Shown here piece after piece: positions 1 to 7,468 of a stretch of 64,000 nt of DNA. The notes beneath the pieces were generated by a model. The model did no database searches. It saw nothing but the letters and a program-made list of their open reading frames with translations, and had not been told where the DNA came from. Within the stretch, counting starts at the first letter, position 1. The number at the start of each line of letters is the position of its first letter. The position numbers and the translations under genes were made by a program. This DNA is from GCA-2794515 sp033763335 (GTDB lineage Bacteria > Chloroflexota > Anaerolineae > Aggregatilineales > Phototrophicaceae): assembly GCA_033763335.1 (NCBI GenBank), contig JANRKU010000010.1, positions 34,055 to 98,054 on the forward strand, written 5' to 3'.

Positions 1-27
1 GAATATCGCTTATTATATTTTCTATAT

Positions 28-102
28 GGTGGGTGTAGCTCAATTGGTTAGAGTGCCTGGCTGTGAACCAGGAGGTTGTGGGTTCAAGACCCATCACTCA
101 CC
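28..102 (+). tRNA. tRNA-His (GTG anticodon)
   Basis: The sequence folds as a complete cloverleaf. The acceptor stem (29-35 with 95-101) has seven pairs, there is a normal D-arm, the anticodon loop is CTGTGAA with anticodon GTG at 63-65, and the T-arm carries TTCAAGA. G28 lies one base before the acceptor stem and pairs with C102. This G-1:C73 pair is the identity element of histidine tRNA and confirms the assignment. The 3' CCA is not encoded. A strong terminator follows directly. Confidence 0.96.
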
Positions 103-107
103 CTAAC

Positions 108-138
108 AAAAAAATCGCTAATTTTAGCGATTTTTTTG
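108..138 (+). terminator. Rho-independent terminator after tRNA-His
   Basis: A perfect 11-bp stem (111-121 with 124-134) built around ATCGCTAA/TTAGCGAT is flanked by A and T runs, so it can act in both directions. It separates the plus-strand tRNA from the minus-strand gene that ends at 146. Confidence 0.85.
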
Positions 139-145
139 TTTTATA

Positions 146-1294
146 TCAGGGTTTACGCACCTTGACCATATTTCTACGGAGTAAAATACGTCTGCCAATC
201 CGCCCATCGGACATATTCACAACAGGTTCTTGCGGTGTATTTGCTGGTGGCGGTGGTGGGGTGGGGATAAATGCTTCAACAGCAGAGGCTTGAACTGCCA
301 TCATTTGTTGGGTTTCACTTGGCTTTGGCATCCCAAAAATATCAAAAATACTCAATTGCGAGGTATCGAGTGAGGTTGGCTCATTGATACGTGGCAATTC
401 ATAGGGATTCTTTTCTGGCGCTGGGGTTAGTGCAGTAACTTCAACCGTGGGTTTTTCTGGGATAGTTGATAGTGATGTGACCTCAACGGTGGATTTTTCA
501 TAAATAGGTGTTGGCGCTGGTGGGATGACTTCTGCTGGCTTGGGAATTGTCATGGCGGTATCGGCATCTACCCCTGACAAGAAATCGGGTTCTTTGGTTT
601 GCTCAGATACGGTTGTGCGAATTTCTGTGGCATTAAAGGTCACATCGGTTTGAACCTCATCCTTTTCCATCGAGATAGCAAGCCGTTGCTTGGTATCATC
701 TTCTGCAATGGGGGGTTCTGTGAATAAAGATTGACCAGATTCATCAAATGGCTTATCACTAAAAACCATTGGGTGACGGGGTTTATATTGGGCGCGTGCT
801 TCTGCATCGGGGGCATCTTGCATCAAAGATTTGGGCGTAAATGGCACAACCCCCTTTGATTTATTGACTTGTTTATAAAGCATTTGCAGACTATCAATAA
901 TATTGCCTTCAATGCCTCGTTTAACGCGAACAGCATTACGCATCCCACTCAAAAATCCTGTTAGGGTATATTCAAATGTCCATTGGACAATTGTCCCTTC
1001 TGGTGTTTCTTGTAGGCGGATAATACCCGCATTAGTCGCGTAAGGTGCGCCATTAACGATGGTATAGCGATAACCAACACGCTCGTACCAATTGGTAATC
1101 TCTATCACATAATCGCGCCCGCCTTCGTTGGTATGTCGCCAACGTGCGCCACGCCCTTGTTTATAGGATGTGAGAAAGGCAATGCTACGACAATCTGCCA
1201 ACCATAAGGCATTATTCTCAATATTGCTCACAAACTGCCAGACATTTTCTACAGCCGTGGGAATGAGGATGCTATGCTCAAGAATACTCATCAA
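146..1294 (-). CDS. SRPBCC-fold (polyketide cyclase/START-like) protein with long Thr/Pro/Glu tail
   Basis: Residues 1-145 read as an SRPBCC/polyketide-cyclase-like domain. It opens with the strand-helix pattern of the fold (HSILIPTAVENVWQFVSNIE), followed by conserved-looking aromatic strands. Such domains bind hydrophobic ligands; no ligand can be named here. Residues 180-350 are low-complexity, rich in Thr, Pro, Glu and Val with repeated EKPTVEVT-like units, and are probably disordered. The end is strongly basic (GRIGRRILLRRNMVKVRKP). There is no signal peptide or membrane segment, so it should be cytosolic. The first two codons are both ATG (1294 and 1291); either may start. Family assignment is from overall pattern only. 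Confidence 0.75.
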   Translation of the reverse strand: MMSILEHSILIPTAVENVWQFVSNIENNALWLADCRSIAFLTSYKQGRGARWRHTNEGGRDYVIEITNWYERVGYRYTIVNGAPYATNAGIIRLQETPEGTIVQWTFEYTLTGFLSGMRNAVRVKRGIEGNIIDSLQMLYKQVNKSKGVVPFTPKSLMQDAPDAEARAQYKPRHPMVFSDKPFDESGQSLFTEPPIAEDDTKQRLAISMEKDEVQTDVTFNATEIRTTVSEQTKEPDFLSGVDADTAMTIPKPAEVIPPAPTPIYEKSTVEVTSLSTIPEKPTVEVTALTPAPEKNPYELPRINEPTSLDTSQLSIFDIFGMPKPSETQQMMAVQASAVEAFIPTPPPPPANTPQEPVVNMSDGRIGRRILLRRNMVKVRKP

Positions 1295-1331
1295 AAATTT
1301 ACTCGCTTTAAGACGTGTTCAAAACGCAAGT

Positions 1332-1360
1332 TTGTGTTAAACTTCACCTCATTGCATTAT
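1332..1360 (+). promoter_or_regulatory. Candidate sigma-70 promoter for the small membrane-protein operon
   Basis: A TTGTGT box (1332-1337) and a CATTAT box (1355-1360) are separated by 17 bases, upstream of the likely start at 1388. The match is moderate. Confidence 0.35.
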
Positions 1361-1387
1361 AGCACATTACATCGGACGGAAAAACAC

Positions 1388-1666
1388 TTGCCAACACCAA
1401 CTATAACACTTGGATTCATTATCGCCACATTACTTGGCGCTTCTTTTCATTTGGTGTTGGGTGGAGATGTCCGTCGTTTGGCATTATTTTTGCTGTCAAG
1501 CTGGGTAGGATTTGGCATGGGACATTTAGGCGGGGTGTTGCTTAATTTCCGGTTATTGAATATTGGGGCATTACATATTTTACCTGCCTTGTTTGGGGCA
1601 ATTACCTTACTTGTTTTTGCCCATATCCTCTCATCACGGCGCAAGGATAAGCGCCCAACCCGTTAA
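1388..1666 (+). CDS. Small three-helix membrane protein
   Basis: The 92-residue product has about three hydrophobic segments and a basic tail (SSRRKDKRPTR), so it should sit in the inner membrane. The frame is open from an ATG at 1274, but that stretch is antisense to the SRPBCC gene and reads as polar non-membrane sequence. TTG at 1388, preceded by a GGACGGA ribosome site, is the better start. It is followed after 10 bases by another membrane-protein gene and probably shares its transcript. I do not recognise the family. Confidence 0.6.
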   Translation: MPTPTITLGFIIATLLGASFHLVLGGDVRRLALFLLSSWVGFGMGHLGGVLLNFRLLNIGALHILPALFGAITLLVFAHILSSRRKDKRPTR

Positions 1667-1676
1667 GGTGCGTTCT

Positions 1677-2189
1677 ATGAGTCAAGACAAAGTATCAGAA
1701 AAACAACTTCCAGAAGGAAAAGTGGCAGAAGAGGAAAAAAAGCCATTTTCGCTTGTTAAATTTATCCTCATTGTCAGCATCCCACCCATCATTTTTGTCA
1801 TCGTCCTTTTTGTTGGTGGGTTAATTATTGCGCTCACCACAGACCCAGAACAAAGCGCCCCTCGCATTGGCATGATTCGAGATATTTTTATCATCATTCT
1901 CGCTTTCGAGTTCATCCTTGTTATTTTGGCATTGGTGGCACTTATTTTGCAAGTTGCACGACTCATGGCAACGGTACAAGATGAGATTAAGCCACTCATT
2001 GAGACTACCAAAGAAACCCTCGAAACTGCCAAAGAAACCGCCCAATTTGTGGGTAAAAATGTCACCAGCCCAATTGTTGGCGCACAAGCCTTTTTTGCGG
2101 GATTATTTGTGTTTTTACGCGATATAGGTGGTATTCGCAGAGCTATACGCAAAACACCACCAGCCAAAGGGGGAAAAGATGGAAAATAA
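1677..2189 (+). CDS. Membrane protein with two helices and a basic tail
   Basis: ATG 1677 is chosen because an AAGGTG ribosome site lies just upstream, whereas the open frame further upstream overlaps the previous gene. The 170-residue protein has a charged N-terminus, two membrane segments at about residues 25-55 and 70-100, then an amphipathic Thr/Glu/Lys helix (ETTKETLETAKETAQFVGK) and a basic C-terminus. The helix layout resembles small stress or envelope-associated proteins that occur with YtxH proteins, and a YtxH-like gene overlaps its 3' end. No specific function can be stated. Confidence 0.7.
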   Translation: MSQDKVSEKQLPEGKVAEEEKKPFSLVKFILIVSIPPIIFVIVLFVGGLIIALTTDPEQSAPRIGMIRDIFIIILAFEFILVILALVALILQVARLMATVQDEIKPLIETTKETLETAKETAQFVGKNVTSPIVGAQAFFAGLFVFLRDIGGIRRAIRKTPPAKGGKDGK

Positions 2190-2373
2190 CAAATTTTTCT
2201 CCGGGTTCATTATTGGTTCAGTGATAGGCGCTATTTATGGGTTATTCAAGGGACCCCGAATTGCCCTACGCAATAAAAATAAAGAGGGTGTCATCGGCAT
2301 TTTGCCCGCCGATACCGTTCAAAGTAGTATTGAGGCGGGCAAAAAATTGGCAAAAGACCGCCTCAAAAATTAG
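2179..2373 (+). CDS. Short YtxH-like protein
   Basis: This 64-residue protein starts inside the last codons of the upstream gene (11-base overlap), with GGGGAAAAG as ribosome site. The longer frame from 2128 would begin within that gene and is less likely. The N-terminal helix (FFSGFIIGSVIGAIYGLFKG) is the Gly-rich single membrane segment typical of YtxH/DUF proteins, followed by a short basic, helical tail. YtxH proteins are small, membrane-anchored and associated with stress; their biochemical role is not established. The overlap indicates translational coupling with the two-helix membrane protein. Confidence 0.65.
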   Translation: MENNKFFSGFIIGSVIGAIYGLFKGPRIALRNKNKEGVIGILPADTVQSSIEAGKKLAKDRLKN

Positions 2374-4085
2374 CTATTACTGATTTGACCTAGTGCCATC
2401 GGCACACAGTCTAAAATATCGCTGGCAATCACGCCACGCCCGTCATGATGACGCGCGTAAGCGATTTCACCTGCCAGCCCATGACTATAACCGCCGATAA
2501 GTGTTGCATGGAATGGGGTTGCCCCTTGTGCCAACAGACCAACGATTAACCCCGCCAAAATATCACCTGTCCCTGCGGTGGCTAATGCGTCATTCTTGAA
2601 TGGCAAAATATATAAATTTCCTTCTGGGAGTGCAATCACGGTATGCGCCCCTTTTAGGAGGATAATCACCCGCCATTCTCGCGCTTTTTGCAATGCCAAT
2701 TCCCAACGATTGGCTTGAACCTCTGTGGTACTTATCCCACACAACCGCGCCATTTCTCCCGGGTGGGGTGTGATAATACTATAGGGGGGTAATAATTTCC
2801 ACCAGTTATCCATTGTTGCCAAAATATTGAGCGCATCGGCATCCACTACCACATTGGGGGCATTGAGCCGATTGGCATCTTTCCCCAATAAATGGCGCAT
2901 AAGCGGGTTAACGCCACTCATATTAGATTGTTCGGGATAAAGTCCTTCATGCGTGAAAAATCCCGTGACAAATTTTTCTGTGGCGGGTGATTGTCCAAGT
3001 CCGGGTCCAAGGAGAAGCGACTCGTACATGCCGACTTTTCTCAATATAGGCAACACTGCTTCTGCGGACACCATCCCGTCATCATGAGATAAGGGCAACC
3101 ATGTCGCCTCTGGCAAATTTCCTGCTAATATCGCTACGGTGGGGGAGGGTGTCGCAACGGTCACAATGCCTGCACCAGCCCGATATGCACCTAACGCCGA
3201 TAGTCGCATCGCCCCGATATAATTGGCACTCCCGCCGATGATTAATGCCTTGCCAAATGTGCCTTTATTACTCTCTGAGGGGCGCTGTGGCAATGCAGAT
3301 TTGACCATTTGCGTGGTAACAAACTCTATTGTCCCTTCTTTCATTTCTGGGAGGGTATTAGCGATATTTAGAGGGGCAATAATCAGTTCTCCGACATAAG
3401 TGGTAGCAGGATATTTGACCAACCCTATTTTAGGGGCAATAAAGGTAATGGTGACATCGGCGGGGAGAATATTTTCATCCGCTTCGCCTGTATCACAATT
3501 CACCCCACTCGGACAATCTACTGCCAAGACACGCGGACTATGTTGTTTGGGCAAAAATGGCGTTGTGGGATTCGTTGGTGCTATCATGGGCGGATTCGCC
3601 AATTCGATGCGCCGTTCCCGAATCGCTTGTCTTGTGAGTCGCACAATGCGCCCCAATTCCCCGTCCAATGGACTGCGCCCTCCAATCCCTAGTAAGGCAT
3701 CTATGACCAAATCGGCGCTGGCAACCATATGGCGCAAGACACGCCCATCGTGGTCATCTTCGGCGTATGCCATAAAAAATCCACGTCCTAATAAAGTCTG
3801 ATAGGGGGGATATGATTCATCGAGCCGTTTGAGCAGATAAAATCGCACATCAAAATCGCCATCTTCTGTCAAATATTTGCCTGCAACCAAGCCATCACCG
3901 CCATTATTACCCCTACCAACTAAAATGGTGATACGTGGTTTTTCGAGGATGGCTTTTAGCATATACATGGCATATCGCGCTGTAGCATATCCCGCGCTAT
4001 CCATCATTTGGGCATATGATAACCCTTCGGCATCGGCACGGGCTTCGATGCGCCGTGTTTGTTCGACTGTAATGAGCTTGACCAT
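2370..4085 (-). CDS. nnr: Bifunctional NAD(P)H-hydrate epimerase / ADP-dependent dehydratase
   Basis: The protein (571 residues) repairs hydrated NADH and NADPH. The N-terminal YjeF_N half (about 1-220) epimerises R- and S-NAD(P)HX and shows the GRGNNGGDGLVAGKYL nucleotide loop and the AVDCPSGVNCDTGE segment. The C-terminal ribokinase-like half (about 260-560) dehydrates S-NAD(P)HX using ADP or ATP, with KGTFGKALIIGGS, VVDADALNIL, ITPHPGEMARL and NDALATAGTGDILAGL. Length and order match the fused bacterial form. The frame is open 12 codons further upstream, but that lies within the terminator of the preceding gene, so ATG 4085 is taken. It overlaps the YtxH-like gene tail-to-tail by 4 bases. 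Confidence 0.95.
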   Translation of the reverse strand: MVKLITVEQTRRIEARADAEGLSYAQMMDSAGYATARYAMYMLKAILEKPRITILVGRGNNGGDGLVAGKYLTEDGDFDVRFYLLKRLDESYPPYQTLLGRGFFMAYAEDDHDGRVLRHMVASADLVIDALLGIGGRSPLDGELGRIVRLTRQAIRERRIELANPPMIAPTNPTTPFLPKQHSPRVLAVDCPSGVNCDTGEADENILPADVTITFIAPKIGLVKYPATTYVGELIIAPLNIANTLPEMKEGTIEFVTTQMVKSALPQRPSESNKGTFGKALIIGGSANYIGAMRLSALGAYRAGAGIVTVATPSPTVAILAGNLPEATWLPLSHDDGMVSAEAVLPILRKVGMYESLLLGPGLGQSPATEKFVTGFFTHEGLYPEQSNMSGVNPLMRHLLGKDANRLNAPNVVVDADALNILATMDNWWKLLPPYSIITPHPGEMARLCGISTTEVQANRWELALQKAREWRVIILLKGAHTVIALPEGNLYILPFKNDALATAGTGDILAGLIVGLLAQGATPFHATLIGGYSHGLAGEIAYARHHDGRGVIASDILDCVPMALGQISNS

Positions 4086-4105
4086 GTGATTTATCCCATA
4101 AACAA

Positions 4106-4136
4106 AACATCCGCTACTCAAATCGTAGCGGATGTT
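4106..4136 (-). terminator. Rho-independent terminator after the polyprenyl synthase gene
   Basis: A perfect 12-bp stem (4106-4117 with 4125-4136) with a 7-base loop is followed on the minus strand by TTTTGTTT. It lies between the synthase stop and the nnr start. Confidence 0.85.
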
Positions 4137-4160
4137 GGGTAATCATGCCAGTTGTATTCG

Positions 4161-5108
4161 TTAGAATTGACGCTCAATCACCACTCTAGCGAGGTCAATG
4201 AGGGCTTCTTTGGCAGGGGAATCGGGCAATATGGATATTGAAGCAATGCCCCATTCCACAAATTGTTCAGATTGAATACGCGCTTCTTTGAGGCGTTCAC
4301 CTTCCATCAATTTGCGTTTGACATCGTTCATCACATCATCATCTTGAACAGATGTAAACCCTTTGCCTTGTTCTTTGTCTAAATGCGCTGTCTTGCCCAA
4401 TTGAGCTTCATCACCAATGACATCCAAAATATCATCCACAATCTGAAATGCCATGCCGATGTTATAGCCGTATTGGGCGAGGGCTTCCACATACGATTCT
4501 GGGGCATCGCTCAATTTTGCGCCAAGCATTGCCCCTGCGCGAAATAATTCGGCAGTTTTGAGCGCAATAATGCGAAAATAAATATCGCTGGTGAGGGTAT
4601 TATTTTTCACGGCGGCGGCTTGAAGCGTTTCGCCTTCGACCAATGCGATGGCGGCACGCGCAAACAAAATATTCAAATCACCATAGGGAGACATGAGTTC
4701 ATAGACTTTGGTGAATAAAAAATCGCCTGTGAGCAGGGCAAATGTGCGACCCCAAAGCGCATTAACTGATGGGCGACCCCGACGAACAACCCCATGGTCG
4801 TTGATGTCATCATGAACAACGCTGGCAGTATGAACCAATTCGATAGCCGCAGCAGGTGGCACAGCATAATCAATATCGGTGCCACCTGTAGCAATATAAC
4901 TGAGCAACACGATTTTTGGGCGAATCCGCTTTCCACCCGAATCTATAATGTGCCGACTTGCATCCCGTAAAACATCAATATCACTGTTAACTACATCGAG
5001 CATGGACTTCTCAACTGCTTTAACAGCCTCATTCAAATCGAAATCCGATGTTACGAAATGATTGTTTAGATGTACATTACCCACTGGAGTTGTTATTTGA
5101 GAGGTCAT
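4161..5108 (-). CDS. Trans-polyprenyl diphosphate synthase (long-chain isoprenoid type)
   Basis: The enzyme condenses isopentenyl diphosphate with an allylic diphosphate to make a polyprenyl chain, probably for quinones or carotenoids; chain length cannot be read from sequence alone. Both Asp-rich motifs are present: the first in VVHDDINDHGVVRRG, the second in FQIVDDILDVIGDEAQLGK. The GGKRIRP motif lies near residue 58, and the KTAELFR helix is also present. At 315 residues it has the usual size for heptaprenyl/octaprenyl-type synthases. An AAGGTGAG ribosome site precedes ATG 5108. The 141 bases upstream are A/T-rich, with a TAGAAT box as a possible promoter. Confidence 0.9.
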   Translation of the reverse strand: MTSQITTPVGNVHLNNHFVTSDFDLNEAVKAVEKSMLDVVNSDIDVLRDASRHIIDSGGKRIRPKIVLLSYIATGGTDIDYAVPPAAAIELVHTASVVHDDINDHGVVRRGRPSVNALWGRTFALLTGDFLFTKVYELMSPYGDLNILFARAAIALVEGETLQAAAVKNNTLTSDIYFRIIALKTAELFRAGAMLGAKLSDAPESYVEALAQYGYNIGMAFQIVDDILDVIGDEAQLGKTAHLDKEQGKGFTSVQDDDVMNDVKRKLMEGERLKEARIQSEQFVEWGIASISILPDSPAKEALIDLARVVIERQF

Positions 5109-5249
5109 CTCACCTTGCCTTATCTGTAAAAATGACTAACGCATCAGAACTTTTATTTTGTTTATTTTAATTGTGATATTCAGAACTAACTAAATATTGA
5201 ATATATTCTACCATGAATTGGGAGCAAAGCAAATTAATAAAGATAAAAT

Positions 5250-6071
5250 TTACTCATTTTCGGTGATAGAAGCGATAGGTAAATCGAACCAAAATTTACT
5301 TCCCTTATTTTCTTCACTTTCAACAAAAATTTGCACATCATGACGGTCTAAAATGAGCCTTACGATAGCTAGTCCGATGCCCATGCCACCATATTGGCGG
5401 GTTGATGAAAAATCTATTTGATAAAAACTATCGAATATTTTGTCTATTTTATCTTTTGGAATCCCGATGCCACAATCTTCAACTGTGATTCTGACATGCT
5501 TATCGTGTGTAGCTACCCGTATAAACACCTCTTTTTCGCTAAATTTGAGGGCATTATCGAGGAGCAATTGTAACACGATAGATATGCCCTGTTTATCGGC
5601 AAAAACAGGCGGAATATTGCCTTCTGGTACAAATAAGATGCGCCCAATATCCTTCTGAAATTCCCAGATACGCCCCAAATTGCGTTTGGCATATTCAACG
5701 GCATCACGCACAATGACATGTCCACGCGATACCTGTGAACTCGCGCTCAATAAGCTAATATTTTTAACCAAAATTTCAAGCCGTGTTGTCGCTTGTTTGG
5801 CATACCGCACCAATTCACTTTGTTTATCGTTGGTCTCGGTATCATCTAGCATCCAAATAGCAGATTTGAGATGCAATAAGGGTGTTTTGAGTTCATGCGA
5901 TACATTGCGAACAATAGCATCTTTTAGGATTTCGTTTTCGTTGTTAAATCGCTGTTGTTTTTGTAATTGCAATTTGAGTGCATTAACCTCATCTTCCAAT
6001 TCGAGATTTCGCTCAATAAGGCGTTTTATCCAACGAAATTGATTTAGTGTATATTGCAAAATAGGATACAT
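5250..6071 (-). CDS. Soluble sensor histidine kinase
   Basis: This 273-residue kinase has no membrane segment. A coiled-coil-like helix (residues 18-50) leads into the HisKA dimerisation domain, with the phosphorylated His59 in NVSHELKTPL. The HATPase_c domain follows, with N-box LLLDNALKFS, G1 VEDCGIGIPKDKI, an F-box-like FDSFYQID and G2 GGMGIGLAIVRLIL. All catalytic boxes are intact. No sensory domain precedes the coiled coil, so the signal must come from a partner or through the helix. No response regulator is encoded nearby, making it an orphan. It stands alone, with about 140 and 110 bases of non-coding sequence on either side. Confidence 0.92.
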   Translation of the reverse strand: MYPILQYTLNQFRWIKRLIERNLELEDEVNALKLQLQKQQRFNNENEILKDAIVRNVSHELKTPLLHLKSAIWMLDDTETNDKQSELVRYAKQATTRLEILVKNISLLSASSQVSRGHVIVRDAVEYAKRNLGRIWEFQKDIGRILFVPEGNIPPVFADKQGISIVLQLLLDNALKFSEKEVFIRVATHDKHVRITVEDCGIGIPKDKIDKIFDSFYQIDFSSTRQYGGMGIGLAIVRLILDRHDVQIFVESEENKGSKFWFDLPIASITENE

Positions 6072-6181
6072 ACCGACTCATGACATTTATTAACCGACCA
6101 TGACGCTATGTTAACATATTCTGAGTCGTCAATACACGCGATTACAAGATGTGTTGTAAAACTCAAACCTATCTCTATCCT

Positions 6182-7099
6182 CTAATGGCACTTTTGCAAT
6201 GTTTGACACAATTGATTAAGGTGCAAACGGTCATGTTGAGCCGTAAAATGTGCCATCTCTAAAAACGTAGTCGGACCAAAAATGCTGTGACGGGCAACAC
6301 GCTCCCATGCGGTTGAGGGCAAGGTATTGAGCCATTCTAATGTCTTTTTGCGTGTCATATAAAATAAATCTACCAATGCCTGCTCATCTAATTTGCATTG
6401 CGGGGTAGGGGCGGATGTGTTTTCTGATAAAAACGGATTATCTTGCGCCAGAATTTTTTCTAGGCGTGTGCGTTGGACTGTCTCTTCGCTTTCGAGCAGA
6501 TGACACACTATTTGATAGGCAGACCATTCTTGTGGATAGGGGTGTTGATGCCAAAATTCTGGTTTGACGTTTTGCAACAAACCACGCAATGCACCCATAT
6601 TGCCAATTAGTTGTGGGGCTATCATGCTGGGTGTGAGCAAAATGGGGTCATAGCAATTTGCCCAATCCTCATAAGTGAGCAAGTAAATCAGGTCTGACCA
6701 TACTCCAAAACGGGTAGTTAATGACGATGATGCGTTCACACACAAATGATAGCCATTTATCCCTATTTGGTGTCCTGCCACAATATCGGCATTGACGGGA
6801 CTGATGATGAGGGCTTCATTGGGTTCAATACCCACACGCGCTAAAATTTCGGCAAAAAAAGCAGGGTTGGTGCGCTCAAAATGACTGTTCTCATTATGGG
6901 TAATGAAGGTATAGTGGGTCATATCGGCTAAAGCGGGATATAAAGACAGTTGTTGTTGCACCATCATCGGTGTGTTTTGTGGGTTGGTGAGCAACACGAA
7001 TGCCAATTTATAAGTGGCAATATGCCCTAAAAAGGGCATAATTGTCGCTTGGTCTGCTGATAGCAATGCAGTTTCATCACACAAAAAGGCTTTAATCAT
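6182..7099 (-). CDS. Fusion of a HAD-like domain and a DinB-like domain
   Basis: The first 120 residues resemble the core of a HAD-superfamily hydrolase. The segment RTNPAFFAEILARVGIEPNE matches the usual motif III region (K-P-x-x-x-F), but the motif I aspartates are altered (AFLCDETALL), so catalysis is doubtful. Residues 150-305 form a DinB/DfsB four-helix bundle, with WSAYQIVCHLLESEET and HFTAQHDRLHLNQL supplying the three metal-binding histidines. DinB proteins are metal-dependent transferases, often for thiols; the substrate is unknown. Its start overlaps the stop of the preceding Cys-rich gene by 8 bases, so it belongs to the dinG transcript. Confidence 0.75.
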   Translation of the reverse strand: MIKAFLCDETALLSADQATIMPFLGHIATYKLAFVLLTNPQNTPMMVQQQLSLYPALADMTHYTFITHNENSHFERTNPAFFAEILARVGIEPNEALIISPVNADIVAGHQIGINGYHLCVNASSSLTTRFGVWSDLIYLLTYEDWANCYDPILLTPSMIAPQLIGNMGALRGLLQNVKPEFWHQHPYPQEWSAYQIVCHLLESEETVQRTRLEKILAQDNPFLSENTSAPTPQCKLDEQALVDLFYMTRKKTLEWLNTLPSTAWERVARHSIFGPTTFLEMAHFTAQHDRLHLNQLCQTLQKCH

Positions 7100-7457
7100 G
7101 TGTATCGTCTATCTGCTCAAGAGCTTGCCGAAATAAATCTAATGCGGGACGATTTTCTGCACATTGAGGACACCCAACAATGGGGTTCTCGATGGGAATT
7201 TTATGCCGAGCGCAATAGGCTTCGAGTTTGATGTGTCGCCCAAATCCCAAAAACCGATTTTGAATCGTCAGGGTTAGTTCTAAATAAGGGCTGGCATTGG
7301 CATGAAGAATCTCTGGCACAGGGCAGGTAGTACAATCTTTGACATGCCATTTCAACGAATTGAGATTCTGTTTGACCAACCGACATTCTTGGACTTCACG
7401 TCCACGATGAAAATCTTGATAGTAGTATTTACACTCTTTGCCCGCAGGTGTACGCAT
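7092..7457 (-). CDS. Cys-rich protein coupled to dinG, function unknown
   Basis: The product has 121 residues if ATG 7457 is used; that start has a GAGGT ribosome site 7-8 bases upstream. A GTG at 7472 would also be in frame. Cysteines come in pairs or clusters (KECKYY; DCTTCPVP; YCARH; GCPQC), suggesting zinc or Fe-S binding rather than disulfides, as no signal peptide is present. The final segment is a short acidic helix. The gene is wedged between dinG (start region overlaps the dinG stop) and the HAD/DinB fusion, implying co-expression with a nucleic-acid helicase. I do not recognise the family. Confidence 0.7.
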   Translation of the reverse strand: MRTPAGKECKYYYQDFHRGREVQECRLVKQNLNSLKWHVKDCTTCPVPEILHANASPYLELTLTIQNRFLGFGRHIKLEAYCARHKIPIENPIVGCPQCAENRPALDLFRQALEQIDDTHD

Positions 7458-7468
7458 AATACAATACC

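Noticed and set aside
1274..1387. Upstream extension of the small membrane protein gene from ATG 1274
   Set aside because: It overlaps the SRPBCC gene start antisense, reads as polar sequence unlike the rest, and lacks a ribosome site; TTG 1388 is better.
4086..4121. Longer start for nnr at 4121
   Set aside because: The extra codons run through the perfect terminator stem of the upstream gene.
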